Source: Triplophysa rosa (Eukaryota > Chordata > Actinopteri > Cypriniformes > Nemacheilidae). From it: DNA of 64,000 bases. Each line of letters opens with the position of its first letter. Positions within the stretch are counted from its first letter, which is position 1. The stretch is taken from positions 442,003 through 506,002 of the forward strand of contig NC_079896.1 in the NCBI RefSeq assembly GCF_024868665.1, read 5' to 3'. This document shows, piece by piece, positions 52,001-62,189 of this stretch. The translations under genes and the position numbers were made by a program. Under the pieces are notes generated by a model. It saw nothing but the letters and a program-made list of their open reading frames with translations, made no database searches and was not told the DNA's origin.

Positions 52001-55000
52001 CGGTATGTTTATTATGTTTGTATGTTTATTTTGGGGTTTCGTTGTCAATTTATATGTAATGTTCTGTGTATCAATATTGGTTTAATAAGTTGTCAATTTG
52101 TCATGAGCTTTGATATGGACAAAACATCGTCATAACAAGTGCCTCAATGTAATTTTGTTCATTTTTCATTTTTTCACGTTGTCTATGGTGCATGAGGCTG
52201 ACCCGTTAAGACATCAGTTGAAGCGTGTTTGTTTTATAATCAGAAGAAGACGTTTGGGAGCCGTTATAATCAACTTCACATCAAACTGAAACAACACTCG
52301 CCGCAGCAACAGAAATGATGTTTTTCAGTATAAAACACTAGACATCGTGGAATGATTTTTTGATGCATGTCATCATTGCACTTAATCTTTCATCCTATAA
52401 GAGCGGCAGGATGGGTTTAAGCTCGGTTCAGAGCAGGTTTGTCTGTGATGGGAACTTACGGGAAGCTGGTGCGGCCAAGCCCAGGACTTCTCCCTGGGTT
52501 GTGCTTAAGAACCAGCCTGATACATAGAAATGTGATCTATTAAACGTGCCACATACACAGACAAACAGAAGCACACGGTATGGTTTTATGATGTACTCAC
52601 TCCTGAGAGGGTCCTGGTTGTCCTGGGATGGGGCTCGGCCAGAACTGAAAAAGCAACGCAATAATTCCTAATAAAGCCTAAACGAGTTCATCGCGTAAAC
52701 ATGAAAAGTATGTGATAAAAGAAATCACATCTCTGATTCTGTCCATGATGTTTACGTTTGTATTGACATGTAGATGATGATACGGTACCCGTGGGGTGGG
52801 GGGATACGGGGAGTGCGGCAGAGGCGGAAGGGGATTCTTGATTAAACTGGGAGACACGATCTGAGCCGAGGAGAGAGCCGCCATGTTCTGGAGAGCTTTG
52901 TCTTTAGATGCCTGATCCTGAAGAGATGGAGACACGTGTGAGCGGAGAATCCCAAAACAACACACAAACACGGCCCAGCATTCATGGTGTTAAAGACAAA
53001 ACACAGCGCTTTTATTAATGCGAAGCAGCCTGCTGCAATGTGATCAGAAGAAGAGAAATGCTTATAAACTTCTTCGTACATATGACGAAGAAAAAAGTAC
53101 CACTCCTCTGTATCGTAAACGTAAGGTATACATAGAATTCTTCCTTGTGTAATAAAAAGCATTACAGAAATAGCAATACATATTAAAGTTGTGAAAAGCT
53201 ACAAAATAAAGACAGTTGTCCTACTGTTGAAATACTCTGACCTTCATACTACACTAGTTTTCAAACAAACATTTTCCGTCATTAATAAACATCACTACAT
53301 TCCGGTTTGTCCAGACGCACACCATACAAACTGTCATTCACATCCGAGTTTTTTCTTGCAGAATATAAAATGATGAAAAACACATCTAGCAATGTAACTC
53401 AATGTATGTTTATGTTTGAGCCGCTGTTCCAGTTGAATCTGTTGTAGATGATAAACTGCATAACCACATTCTGCTCTCATAAAAGCCTTCATAACTCAAT
53501 AACCTGCTACATCAACCACAGTTCATTACAAAAGTAAAAGAGGAACGACATTAAAAACTTCAGAAACCAAAACGCCCAGGCGTATTATTGACATAAGAAT
53601 TATGAGCAATCTATGCACACCGCAGCGGGCCAGAAGAGACCGAACCTGTGCAGGACGGCCAAAGCAAAGCAAAGCAAAGCAAAGCAGAAACAAACATTCA
53701 CACAAATCCACACTTACCAAGTTCATGGCCTGAATCAAAAGAAAGAAAGACCATTAGTACAACAGTTCCAAGACCAGTTTTATTCAACTACATTATTCAT
53801 TTCAGAGATGCTAACTACATGAACCAGTCTGACAATTCTCATCTTTGCACAAGAATATTACGGTCCGCAAGGGCATATACAACAGTGTATAAAGTAGAAC
53901 GTATGTGTGCTTTAATTCTACTCAAAGACTAAATGCACACAGTGAGCTGTAGGCCTATTTATCAAACAACACTGTTAATATTTGACTGACTCAATACACA
54001 GACTTGTATGAAAATAAACTGCTGATCATTTTCTGAAGTTTCCTGCAGTTCATGTTTACACTGGCGGGGGGCGCCACAACAGTTTTTTACATCACGAAAA
54101 TCTTCAAACCTCTAGACACAAAACTCACCAATCATCAAAATACACATTTTAAACCTGCACTATATATTCTGTACAATATTTAATGATGTAACGAAAAACG
54201 ACACAATGAAACAGTGTGATCTAAATCAATGTTCCGATTTCATGATAAATGAGTTATTTCAACCAATAGGGAGGCTCAGAGATTTTTGTATGCAAAACCC
54301 AGAGCCGAGTTAGAATTCTAAGACTTCCGGTTCCATCGCTCCAAAGTCTTTGGGTTTTTTATATGTTTTGGTGAATCGCCCGAAATAAGCTCTGTGGTAT
54401 TATTAATTATTATTATTATCGTAAATATTTTCACGTTTTATTCTATGACATAAAACACACCAGCTATAACCCGCTTGTGATTTTTTAAAGCCTTCTTAAA
54501 AACGGCGGTTGCAAACAAGTTGCTAAAAGCGACTACACTTTGGCGGGGACATAAAGCTCACAAACAATGCAACACGGGCACAAATCTCTTCAAAGGTAGA
54601 CGTGGATTCATTCACGGAGTAATTACTTTCCAGGGAACACATTTTTAATCAAGTTTGAAAGAGTTGTCGGGGGTTTGGTGGTGGTGACGTTGATATCGAG
54701 CGACCTTAAAGGGACACTTCACCCAAAGATGAAGATTCTGTCATCGTTTACTCACCTTCCAGTTGTTCCAAATCTGTATTAATGTCTTTGTTCTGATGAA
54801 CACGGAGGAAGATATTTGGAAGAATGCCCATTAACTCCCATAGTAGGAAAAACACAATGGTAGTCAATGGTGCCCCAGAACTGTTTGCTGTCCTACATTC
54901 TTCAAATTGTCTTCTCTTGTGTTCAACAGAACAAAATAAATGATAAAGTATTTTTCCTACTATGGGAGTCAATGGGGGGCAAAATCTGTTTGGCTTTAAG

Positions 55001-56530
55001 CATTCTTCCAAATATCTTTCTCTGTGTTCATCAGAACAAAGACATTTACACACATTTGGAACAACTCAAAGGAGAGTAAATGATGACAGAATTTTCCATT
55101 TTGGGTGAACTTAACTATCCCTTTAAGTGTAGTCTGTTTATAGCATCGCGTTAGCTTTTTACTTCTGCCGATTGTATTCCGGCTTCAAAAGTAACAAATG
55201 TTGCGTTCATTTGTCAAGGTGATCTTGATAGACAAAACATGTAAACATCATAAACCTTTGTTAATCAAGAGCTTTTTTTCCCCGAGCTTCCAAAAGTCTA
55301 TGGGGAAACTGCACAGGCTTTTGGTCGAGGGAACCAGCGCGGCACGCACTTCCGGGTTAGTCTACAAAAAAACATGTCATCTATGAGCCTCTCCATTATT
55401 CTGTAAGGTTTCTTTGAAGGCGTGTATGCATAAAGCAATGTTGTGAACATCTGACTGCATGTGTAACAAGTGACGAGTGTTTTGAGTTTTGTGTCTAGAG
55501 TTTTAAAAACATCAAGGCTCTGAAACTGTCCACACAGTGATTGTAAAACAAATCAAACTTCATGTCTGTTCACACAAAATATTATGAACACAATTCACGT
55601 TCAATCATTTCATCGATGAATGAGTTCAGAATATCAGTGATTTTGTCTGTGTAACTGGTGTAATGTTAGTGGAGCGCTAATTCTCAGAGCGTGGTGTCAT
55701 TCAGCGGTTCATCACACAGATCTTAAAGAAGGTGCTGAGACACGTATGGTGTTTGGTTGCAAGAAAAGTAAGGTTGAAAAAACAGTGAGCCTCAGGAAAG
55801 CCGACAGGCAAAGAGCTCAGCGCTACAGCAGAGACGATCATGCTTCACACGTCTGTTCGGAGGAGAACGTGTGTCAGGACTTCACTCAGACAACAGTTAA
55901 CTGGAACTATCGTGACCCGTCGCTGGTTCGTGCAAACGGCAAAAAGCCCCGGCCCACCCGCAGGAAAGCGCATACCTTCAGCGTTGACTGTACCTCGCGG
56001 GATTTTCTCCTGGCAAGAACCTGCAAGTGGCTAGAAACCTGCAGAAGAGTAAAGCAAAAGAGGAGGAAAAGAAAAAGAGGAAAGAGAAAGAAAGAGAGAA
56101 GCTGTAACCAAAGAGGAAAGAGATGATGTGCTTCACACCTACCTTTATACCGGCTTGATACTCTCGCACCTTCTTCCGTGCTAACACCTGTATGTGACTA
56201 GATACCTGAAGAATTTCAACACAGTTTAACAAAAACACACACGCACACACACACACACACACCATCACTATCACTATTAACACGTGAAGCTAGTCATGTC
56301 CTCTTTGAGCATTTAAAAAAGAAAAAGAGCTTAATTCAAACATATTGCAGACAACATACTGCATGCCATTATTTACTATAAATCCTCTTTAATAACATTT
56401 CAATCATTAACAAATAACACATTTGAATGTAAAACTGCACATTACAGAGACATTGAGTGAGATACCTGTTTTCTTGTGCGGGTTTTGCCCGTCCTCAGCT
56501 TGATGTATCTGGCAATAAGCTCATTGCGAC
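49055..56530 (-). CDS. tead3: TEAD3 transcription factor, 5' end outside window (365 aa visible, 384 with cassette exon)
   Basis: TEA-domain factor that binds MCAT sites and recruits YAP/TAZ or VGLL proteins at the end of the Hippo pathway. Exons in transcript order: 56466-56530, one of 56143-56205 or 55976-56038, 53718-53729, 52789-52917, 52601-52644, optional 52460-52516, 51418-51482, 51106-51242, 50853-51026, 50499-50642, 50264-50416 and 49055-49168. The first seen exon gives [21 protein letters not shown] in the TEA domain. [14 protein letters not shown] and the linker [19 protein letters not shown] identify TEAD3 rather than TEAD1/2/4. The YAP-binding domain is complete: [67 protein letters not shown] (with the acylated cysteine) and [14 protein letters not shown]. 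About 70 N-terminal residues, including the start codon, should lie beyond 64000. Paralogue a or b is unresolved. Confidence 0.95.
49214..50052 (-). mobile_element. hAT element with BED zinc-finger remnant, in last tead3 intron
   Basis: Ends CAGTGGTTCCCA and TGGGAACCACTG form perfect 12-bp inverted repeats. A perfect 8-bp target duplication GTCTACAG lies at 49206-49213 and 50053-50060. On the - strand, 49531-49622 reads [14 protein letters not shown] then [11 protein letters not shown], the BED-finger pattern of Charlie/ZBED5-type hAT transposases. The rest of the transposase is missing. Confidence 0.88.
52460..52516 (-). CDS. tead3: tead3 57-nt in-frame cassette-type exon (19 aa)
   Basis: Acceptor TATGTATCAG and donor CCC/GTAAGTTCC flank 57 nt without a stop. 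Phase fits the neighbours both with it included and skipped: skipping gives GPSQ-D-IKPF as in mammalian TEAD3; inclusion gives [28 protein letters not shown] in two parts. It would lengthen the linker between the DNA-binding and YAP-binding domains. Confidence 0.6.
53718..53729 (-). CDS. tead3: tead3 12-nt microexon (AMNL)
   Basis: GCCATGAACTTG flanked by TTCAG and GTAAGTG on the - strand. Encodes AMNL, exactly the four residues that follow the TEA domain in mammalian TEAD3. It is in phase 0. Confidence 0.88.
54705..55127. mobile_element. Palindromic MITE in tead3 intron
   Basis: Ends CTTAAAGGGACACTTCACCC and TGAACTTAACTATCCCTTTAAG are inverted. The interior is also mirrored (CTCCCATAGTAGGAAAAA and TTTTTCCTACTATGGGAG). 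ORFs appear on both strands for this reason. A truncated relative begins at 60322. Confidence 0.85.
55976..56038 (-). CDS. tead3: tead3 duplicate TEA-domain exon (RRKS type)
   Basis: Exactly 63 nt, acceptor ACTCTTCTGCAG and donor AAG/GTATGCG, phase 0. Encodes [17 protein letters not shown] plus STLK. It matches the neighbouring exon at 14 of 21 residues and is closer to TEAD1/4 at RRKSR. It has no stop or frameshift, and silent changes outnumber replacements at many codons, so it looks selected. Its polypyrimidine tract fills most of the 104-nt gap to the other copy. Confidence 0.85.
56143..56205 (-). CDS. tead3: tead3 TEA-domain exon (KKV type, canonical TEAD3)
   Basis: 63 nt, acceptor ATTTCAG and donor AAG/GTAGGTG, phase 0. 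Encodes [17 protein letters not shown] plus AGIK, nearly identical to mammalian TEAD3. With the exon at 56466-56530 it completes recognition helix 3 of the DNA-binding domain. Confidence 0.92.
56239..56262. repeat. (CA)n microsatellite
   Basis: Short CA array just upstream (in transcript order) of the canonical duplicated exon. A larger CA array lies at about 56617-56658. Confidence 0.8.
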
Positions 56531-56616
56531 CTGAGGAGTGAATGCAAAAGATGTTCAGAAACATTCTAGAACTGAAGTGACCAACAGGTGGCATCAAAAG
56601 AGAACAATGAAAGATT

Positions 56617-56660
<44 letters not shown>

Positions 56661-56930
56661 CCCAACACAACACATGCAGACAGAAAACTTCATCACCTTC
56701 TGTGTGTTTGCATAATGAACATTTTTAATTAAATTATTGTGTTTCCAGTCATTAATGCATCAAATCTGTCAAACCCAGACAATTTATCCCCGACTTAATA
56801 ATAATTTGTTCTTAAAGTCTATTTAAAGAGTGTGTGAGATTTCAGTTCTTCATATCCTCCAACCCTGTGAATGTTTGTTTAATAAATATTCAGGGTCAAT
56901 ACAGTCATCCACCATCAGGTGGCAGCAGCA

Positions 56931-56937
56931 AGAAATC

Positions 56938-56979
<42 letters not shown>

Positions 56980-56983
56980 TCTC

Positions 56984-57014
<31 letters not shown>

Positions 57015-57575
57015 CGTCTGCCGTCTACTGTCGGGTGTGGGCTCTCTCTGGATCTGGGCGCGCGTCGTTCGTGCTCTCTCTCGTCGTGCTGCTCTCGTCT
57101 CTCCTGCGTGCGGCTGCCTCGTCTGCGTCTCTGCCTCCGTCGTCGTCTTTCGGCCGTCTCTCTCTCTGTCCCTCTCTCGTCTCTGCCGCGTCTGCTGCCT
57201 TCTTGGGCGGTGCCCGTCTCGTTCGAGTGGCGCGGCGTCGGGCGGTGCCGGGCGGGGGGGCGCTCGGTCGGTCGTGCTGCGTGGGGCTGGGTCTCTCTCT
57301 CTCCCTCTCGTGCTCTCTTGCGTGGGTGGCCTACTGCTCGTCGTGCTACGGGCCGTCTCGTGGCTCTTCTGCGGGGGCCTCTCTCCCTCTCTCGTGGCTC
57401 CATCTCTCTGCTTCGAGGGCTCGTCTGGGGTGGCGGCTCTACTCTTCTCTGGGGTTCTCTCTCTCTCTCTCTTTCTCTCTCGTCGTCTCTGTCTCGTCGG
57501 CTTCTCTGGTCTCTCTCTCGGCGGTTCTCGTCTCGTCTCTCTCTGTGGTCTCGTTCGGTGCTGCGTCTCTCTCTA
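56931..57575 (+). repeat. CT-rich, almost A-free tract in tead3 intron
   Basis: (CT)n runs at both ends enclose a G-containing middle. By my count only about nine A occur in roughly 640 bases on this strand. Because every stop codon contains A, three overlapping long ORFs appear on the + strand; they are compositional. It could be a true low-complexity region or a consensus artefact in a long CT repeat. Confidence 0.85.
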
Positions 57576-57579
57576 AAGT

Positions 57580-58630
57580 TTTCAAGTTGTCAATAGTTGC
57601 GCAAAGGCATGGAAGCATATAACAAAAGGACGATGACATTTAAGTACAATTACATGGAGAGTTAAGAGATTAAACTAAAGGGTGGTGAGTAAGGGCAAAA
57701 ATATTGAAGTGGCCTATACGATGTTAGTTATGTGGTGGTGTGTGCCCGGCGCGGATTGGTAGGTGTGCGTGCGGGAGAGCAATAGCTTGCAAATACCAAA
57801 TACTCAATTACGATTATAAGTAATTATAATGACAAAAGGTCGCAGGCCGCCACTAGAGCATAGACACAAAATAGCAATAGTTGTTGCAGTTTCGTGAACA
57901 TCCGTTTAATCCTTAAGGAGTTTGTTTTAAAAAATAAAAGTGTATCATTATGCTGATGCCAGTGATGCATGGTGACAGCGTAGCTTTGCTCAACACTGGC
58001 ACATGAGAGTATAGAATGTTGTATTTGACACTGTGCCATATCTGCAGGATGCAGATGTGAATGAGGCTTGCAGTGGAGTATTACGCTTTCTGAGTCGTGT
58101 GTGTCTTATAGAGAAATAATGGAGGGCTCAGACGCCTCGATGTGTTTTGCGAGTTGTGAGTGAGAACCACTGCGTGACTTTTTCTAAGCCTTGCACACCC
58201 TTCTCAGACAACAACGCCTCTCTCTCTCTCTCGTTCCGAGCCTCGCGCATCCTCACAGTTCCTCTGCGCCTGTGACAGGTCTCCCCGACACACTTGATTT
58301 TGATTGAGGCAAACAGCGGGTTGAAGAGGAGAGAGAGTAGAGGAGGAGAGAGAGGAGAGAGAGAACGAGACAGGCAAATGGCTTCGGTGTTTCATCCGAG
58401 ACAACCGGAGCTGAATCTGCACGCCTGCCGGTGCCCCAACGGACGCCGACCGACAGCTGCCACGGACAAATTCCTGCATGAAATGATGCCATAAGAACAA
58501 GCACGGGACCCCTGTGTCCCATAGGCCATTAGTCATCGCTCTCATGTCTCTTGCCCTCTTCACGTTCTTCTAAGAGCCATGTATGATAAGGGTGACTGAC
58601 GAGCTAGTGGTTTTGGGGTGGTGAGGTCTT
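57580..58630. other. tead3 5' intron, no recognised gene
   Basis: Contains short CT- and GA-rich runs near 58216-58232 and 58325-58365. No TEA-domain 5' exon was seen. Confidence 0.4.
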
Positions 58631-58631
58631 A

Positions 58632-59241
58632 GGTCAGTTTATGGTTCTGCGTAGGACCTACCCGTACGTAGACGACGCCGTCGTGAACATTTATGGTTCT
58701 GCGTTGAGAGTATGCGTCATACTGCAATTACACCGCCGAAACGCTAGTTGGCTCTTTGTGTTTTCATGGGTTTGCTCTTCTTCGCCGATGTTTTGTGTGT
58801 GTGTATGCTAGTGTTTGCAAACGACAATGGAAGCCAAACCGACGTTAGAGGAAATCTCTCTCCAAGAATTCGCCGCCATCTGACAGTCTTTATAGTCCGC
58901 CGAAGAGGAGTCATACAGATGCGTGTATTTCCGAACCTCTTCAATCAGACGCTCAGTAACTTGGTCGATGTCGATGCTCACCATGTTGTTCTTTTGTGGA
59001 CTCTGAACTTGCCGGAAGAAGACACCAGAGAAGAAGATGCCGGAAATGCGTAGAAGGAAGTACGATGCTGCCAAACCGACCAATCACAGCGCTTGCGGTC
59101 CGCGTAGGGTCCGCGTTGAGTTGACGCGTTGTTACATTTTTGGAGAGGTGCGCGTCAGGCTACCAGGCGTAGGGTACGCGGCTCTGCGTAGGCTACGCCG
59201 TAGGTTACGGCGTAGGTCCTACGCAGAACCATAAACTGACC
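58632..59241 (-). mobile_element. Harbinger-like element retaining a MADF domain
   Basis: Inverted ends GGTCAGTTTATGGTTCTGCG and CGCAGAACCATAAACTGACC match over at least 28 bp (to GTAGGACCTAC). Flanking trinucleotides TTA/TTT fit a decayed TWA duplication. On the - strand, 58808-59083 reads DQVTERLIEEVRKYTHLYD and NSWREISSNVG, the MADF (Myb/SANT-like) pattern of the second PIF/Harbinger protein. The transposase is absent. Confidence 0.75.
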
Positions 59242-59354
59242 TTTAGTGGTCAAAGCTCGTGAACGCACATCATAAGTTTGCTAGTCTGATCTATGATCCA
59301 CCTGTATAAAGCACCTGACCCCAGATGACAAACTATTACCGACTCAATGACAGT

Positions 59355-59965
59355 TAGGGGTGTGTACCGAAACCCGGTGCCAATATGGCTCCGGTACCTA
59401 TGTATCCGGTATGTAACTGGACCGAATCAAAACGCAGATTTCGGTTGCCTCATTTCGGTTCCACTTAAATGCTGACTGAGCCGTCGATCGAGACATTTGC
59501 CCTCATTCACGTGAACGATAATACAAATCCAACATATCTTATACAATGGTTAAACGGATCGCAAATGATCTGTGATCCGCACGGATCGGAACATGCATGA
59601 CCCGTGGATTCATCAGAGTGAAAGACAGTTTTAACTGTAAGTTTCAGCATATATTCAGTTTCTGCAAGTTTCTGTTGATATATTCAATGCATTTTCTGCC
59701 CATATTAACTATGGCGAGCATTTAGTTGTAGCTGGAGGGTAAACAAGGTAAACAGTAAACACTATAACATCTTTCTCGCAATGTTAGTGTACATGCTCGT
59801 TTCACATTCACTTTAATTGTGAATTTGTGCATTTTTATTACTTAATAAATATTTTTAATTGAACATTTTGTCCTTGAATGTCATCCACTGGTGTTTTGTG
59901 GCTCTTTTTTAAAAGTAACGATGTGGCACCGGTATCGGAAAAAACCCAAACGATACCCAAACCTA
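59355..59965. mobile_element. hAT-like nonautonomous element
   Basis: Perfect 8-bp duplication ATGACAGT at 59347-59354 and 59966-59973. Left end TAGGGGTGTGTACCGAAACC, right end CGATACCCAAACCTA. No coding remnant seen. Confidence 0.8.
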
Positions 59966-60321
59966 ATGACAGTATCTCATCGTTCTCTCTCAACGGATGA
60001 TAAATCAAACCTCAACCCAAGCACATCTCAATGAAGCAATGGTTTGTGGGTAACCTCATGTGACAGATTCGTGTGCCCTTCAAAAGACCCGTAAACACAG
60101 GTGGAAAATATTTTCACACTGTAACAGCTATAGAACCAGACAGACGGCATTTCTGCCATTCAACAGGGCTGTAAATCACCACGCATAATGACTCTCGGAC
60201 GGTTTGCAGAAGTTGTACCCAATTAAAGTTGCCTTGACATTTAGTGTGCGACACGAACGGGTGCCGATGATGTGTGCGGAGAATAATGTTTCGACAGAAG
60301 TCACATTCAAAGCTCAACTTT

Positions 60322-60540
60322 AAAGGGACAGGCCACCAAAAATGAAAATTCCTTCATTATTTCTTCATCCTCCTGTCATTTCAAAGACGATATTTTGAAG
60401 AACTTTGATTATCAAACAACATTACACCCCATTGACTTCCACTGTCTGAACACAAAACCACCGAGACGTTTCTCACAATATCTTCTTCAGTGTTCCACTG
60501 ATGAAAGACTCATATTCAGGTTAGTCTCAGCCTCAGATGT
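60322..60540 (+). mobile_element. Truncated relative of the 54705 MITE
   Basis: Starts TTAAAGGGACAGGCCACCAA and AAATGAAAATTCCTTC, the same type of end as the element at 54705, but no matching right end was found. Confidence 0.45.
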
Positions 60541-60715
60541 GACGCTCACGGACCGTTGGCTGAATGTCTGGTGCATACGGCACTTTTCTGGAAACACTTC
60601 AGCGAAGTCGTCATCTGATTGTTTGAGTTTTACAGGATTTCCAGGAGACGTGCGTGTTAGCTGTCGTGTTTACATCAGTTGCAATAAGAATTCATCACTA
60701 AACACTGAAGTCTTA

Positions 60716-61470
60716 AAGGGGTCATATGGCGTGAACACGTGTTCTTCTGTGTCTTTGGTGTGTTATAAGTTGCTCATGCATGTATTAGACACGTATGATT
60801 GCAGAAATTAAAGTGACGGAACAAAAGAGTCATTCTATGTAAAAGCGAATGCTCACCAGACCTGCCTGAAACACCTCGTGTAGCCACACCCCCACAAATC
60901 TACATCAGCTGGTGGTCTGATTTGACTAAGACCGCCCAAATGTAGACGCAAGTAAGGTGGGCGTACCTGTCAGTACAATTGAAGAGGAACCTGATGTTCC
61001 AGATATGGTCAGAGGCGTTACACGCTTGCAGTATTCCACCAATCACTACGCACTGGTGAACTGGCCAATCACAGCACACCTCGCTTTACAGTTCAAAGTA
61101 ATGAAGGAAGGAGGTGGGAACCGGCGAACGATAACCAACTTTTAATAATAAAACAAACCAACAACAAAACGAAAGTAAAGGGTCGACAGCTACCTCACGG
61201 TCAACTGCCGGCCACACAAACATAAATAAAACACAATGTCCAGGCCTGGTCCTCTCTCGTCGTACACTCCTGTCGCTCATCGTTTATGCTTCCGATCTCC
61301 TCCGTGAGAGATGCGAGACCAGTGCAATGTGCAGCTGACACTCATTATCACTCGCGTCACCGGCCTCGCACCGTTCCCTCACGGCTCTTGTCCCGCCTTC
61401 CTCGTTACAACGTGACATGCGAACTTTTGGAACTTCTGTTGTCGCGACTCTCTCTCAACAGCATGCTTTA
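60716..61470 (+). mobile_element. Degenerate DNA-transposon relic
   Basis: Opens AAAGGGGTCATATGGCGTGA and GTGTCTTTGGTGTGTTATAA, a start typical of a common cyprinid repeat. The right border is only approximate. Confidence 0.35.
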
Positions 61471-61473
61471 AAC

Positions 61474-62183
61474 TGGGATGCACTGATATGTAAATTTTGG
61501 CCGATAACGATAACCGACAATTTGTTAATATTGGAAGACGATAACTGATATATTGGTTGATATACAGTATCTAAATATTAATATAACATTTTCTGAGACT
61601 GAAACAAAAGGCAGGAAGTTGATAACTGCTTTTATTTTAAAACATTCACTCCAGAAAGCAAAGTAACCATTAATTCTCTTCTTTCCATGAAAATTATGTA
61701 CCAAGCCTACTTTACACTAGTTAAATATTCTTTAACTTTTAAACTTTTCTGGTATCATGTTTATTTAATAAACAAATTAAAGATGTTCTTCCAGAGCAAC
61801 CCAGAAAAGTGTTCTTAATAGCCACGAGTGTAACAGGTCTCAAGACAGAAAGAAAGCATTCAGACAGCACTCTGATCCAAACCATATGCTTTTGTTCTTG
61901 TTATTAACACATTCATAAATACTGTATCTACATACTGTACTGTACATACATTAACGATGTTTTGCTAATAGCAGTAAGTGACTGATCACAACAGAAAGAC
62001 AGTACTGTACTGGGTTTTAACTGAGCAGCTTGCAACTGAAATGGTTTAACAAGAGAAAATGATTAATAATTTATCGGCTATCATTTATCGGCCTAAATTT
62101 TATTATCGGCCGATACAGATAACATTAAAAATGAAAATGTATTGGCCGATACCGATATGGCCGATAATTTATTGTGCATCCCT
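61474..62183. mobile_element. hAT-like nonautonomous element (GGGATGCAC ends)
   Basis: Ends TGGGATGCAC and GTGCATCCCT are inverted. Subterminal GGCCGATA/TATCGGCC motifs are repeated. Flanks CTTTAAAC and ACTTAAAC match 6/8, as expected for an old 8-bp duplication. Confidence 0.7.
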
Positions 62184-62189
62184 ACTTAA

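Noticed and set aside
54748..55079. Similar ORFs on both strands ([25 protein letters not shown])
   Set aside because: They are mirror readings of the palindromic MITE 54705-55127.
55746..56126. 126-codon + strand ORF (starts [12 protein letters not shown])
   Set aside because: It runs antisense across the duplicated tead3 exon and its polypyrimidine tract, which explains the Lys/Arg-rich end. No family recognised; the first half has no explanation but also no support.
56830..57622. Four long overlapping ORFs (162-262 codons), rich in Ser/Leu or Arg/Glu
   Set aside because: They arise because the tract lacks A, so stop codons cannot form. They have no domains, overlap in several frames, and lie in a tead3 intron.
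58204..58563. Candidate upstream tead3 coding exon on the - strand
   Set aside because: The translation has none of the expected TEA-domain N-terminal motifs (such as SPDIEQSFQEAL), so the 5' coding exons are placed beyond the window.
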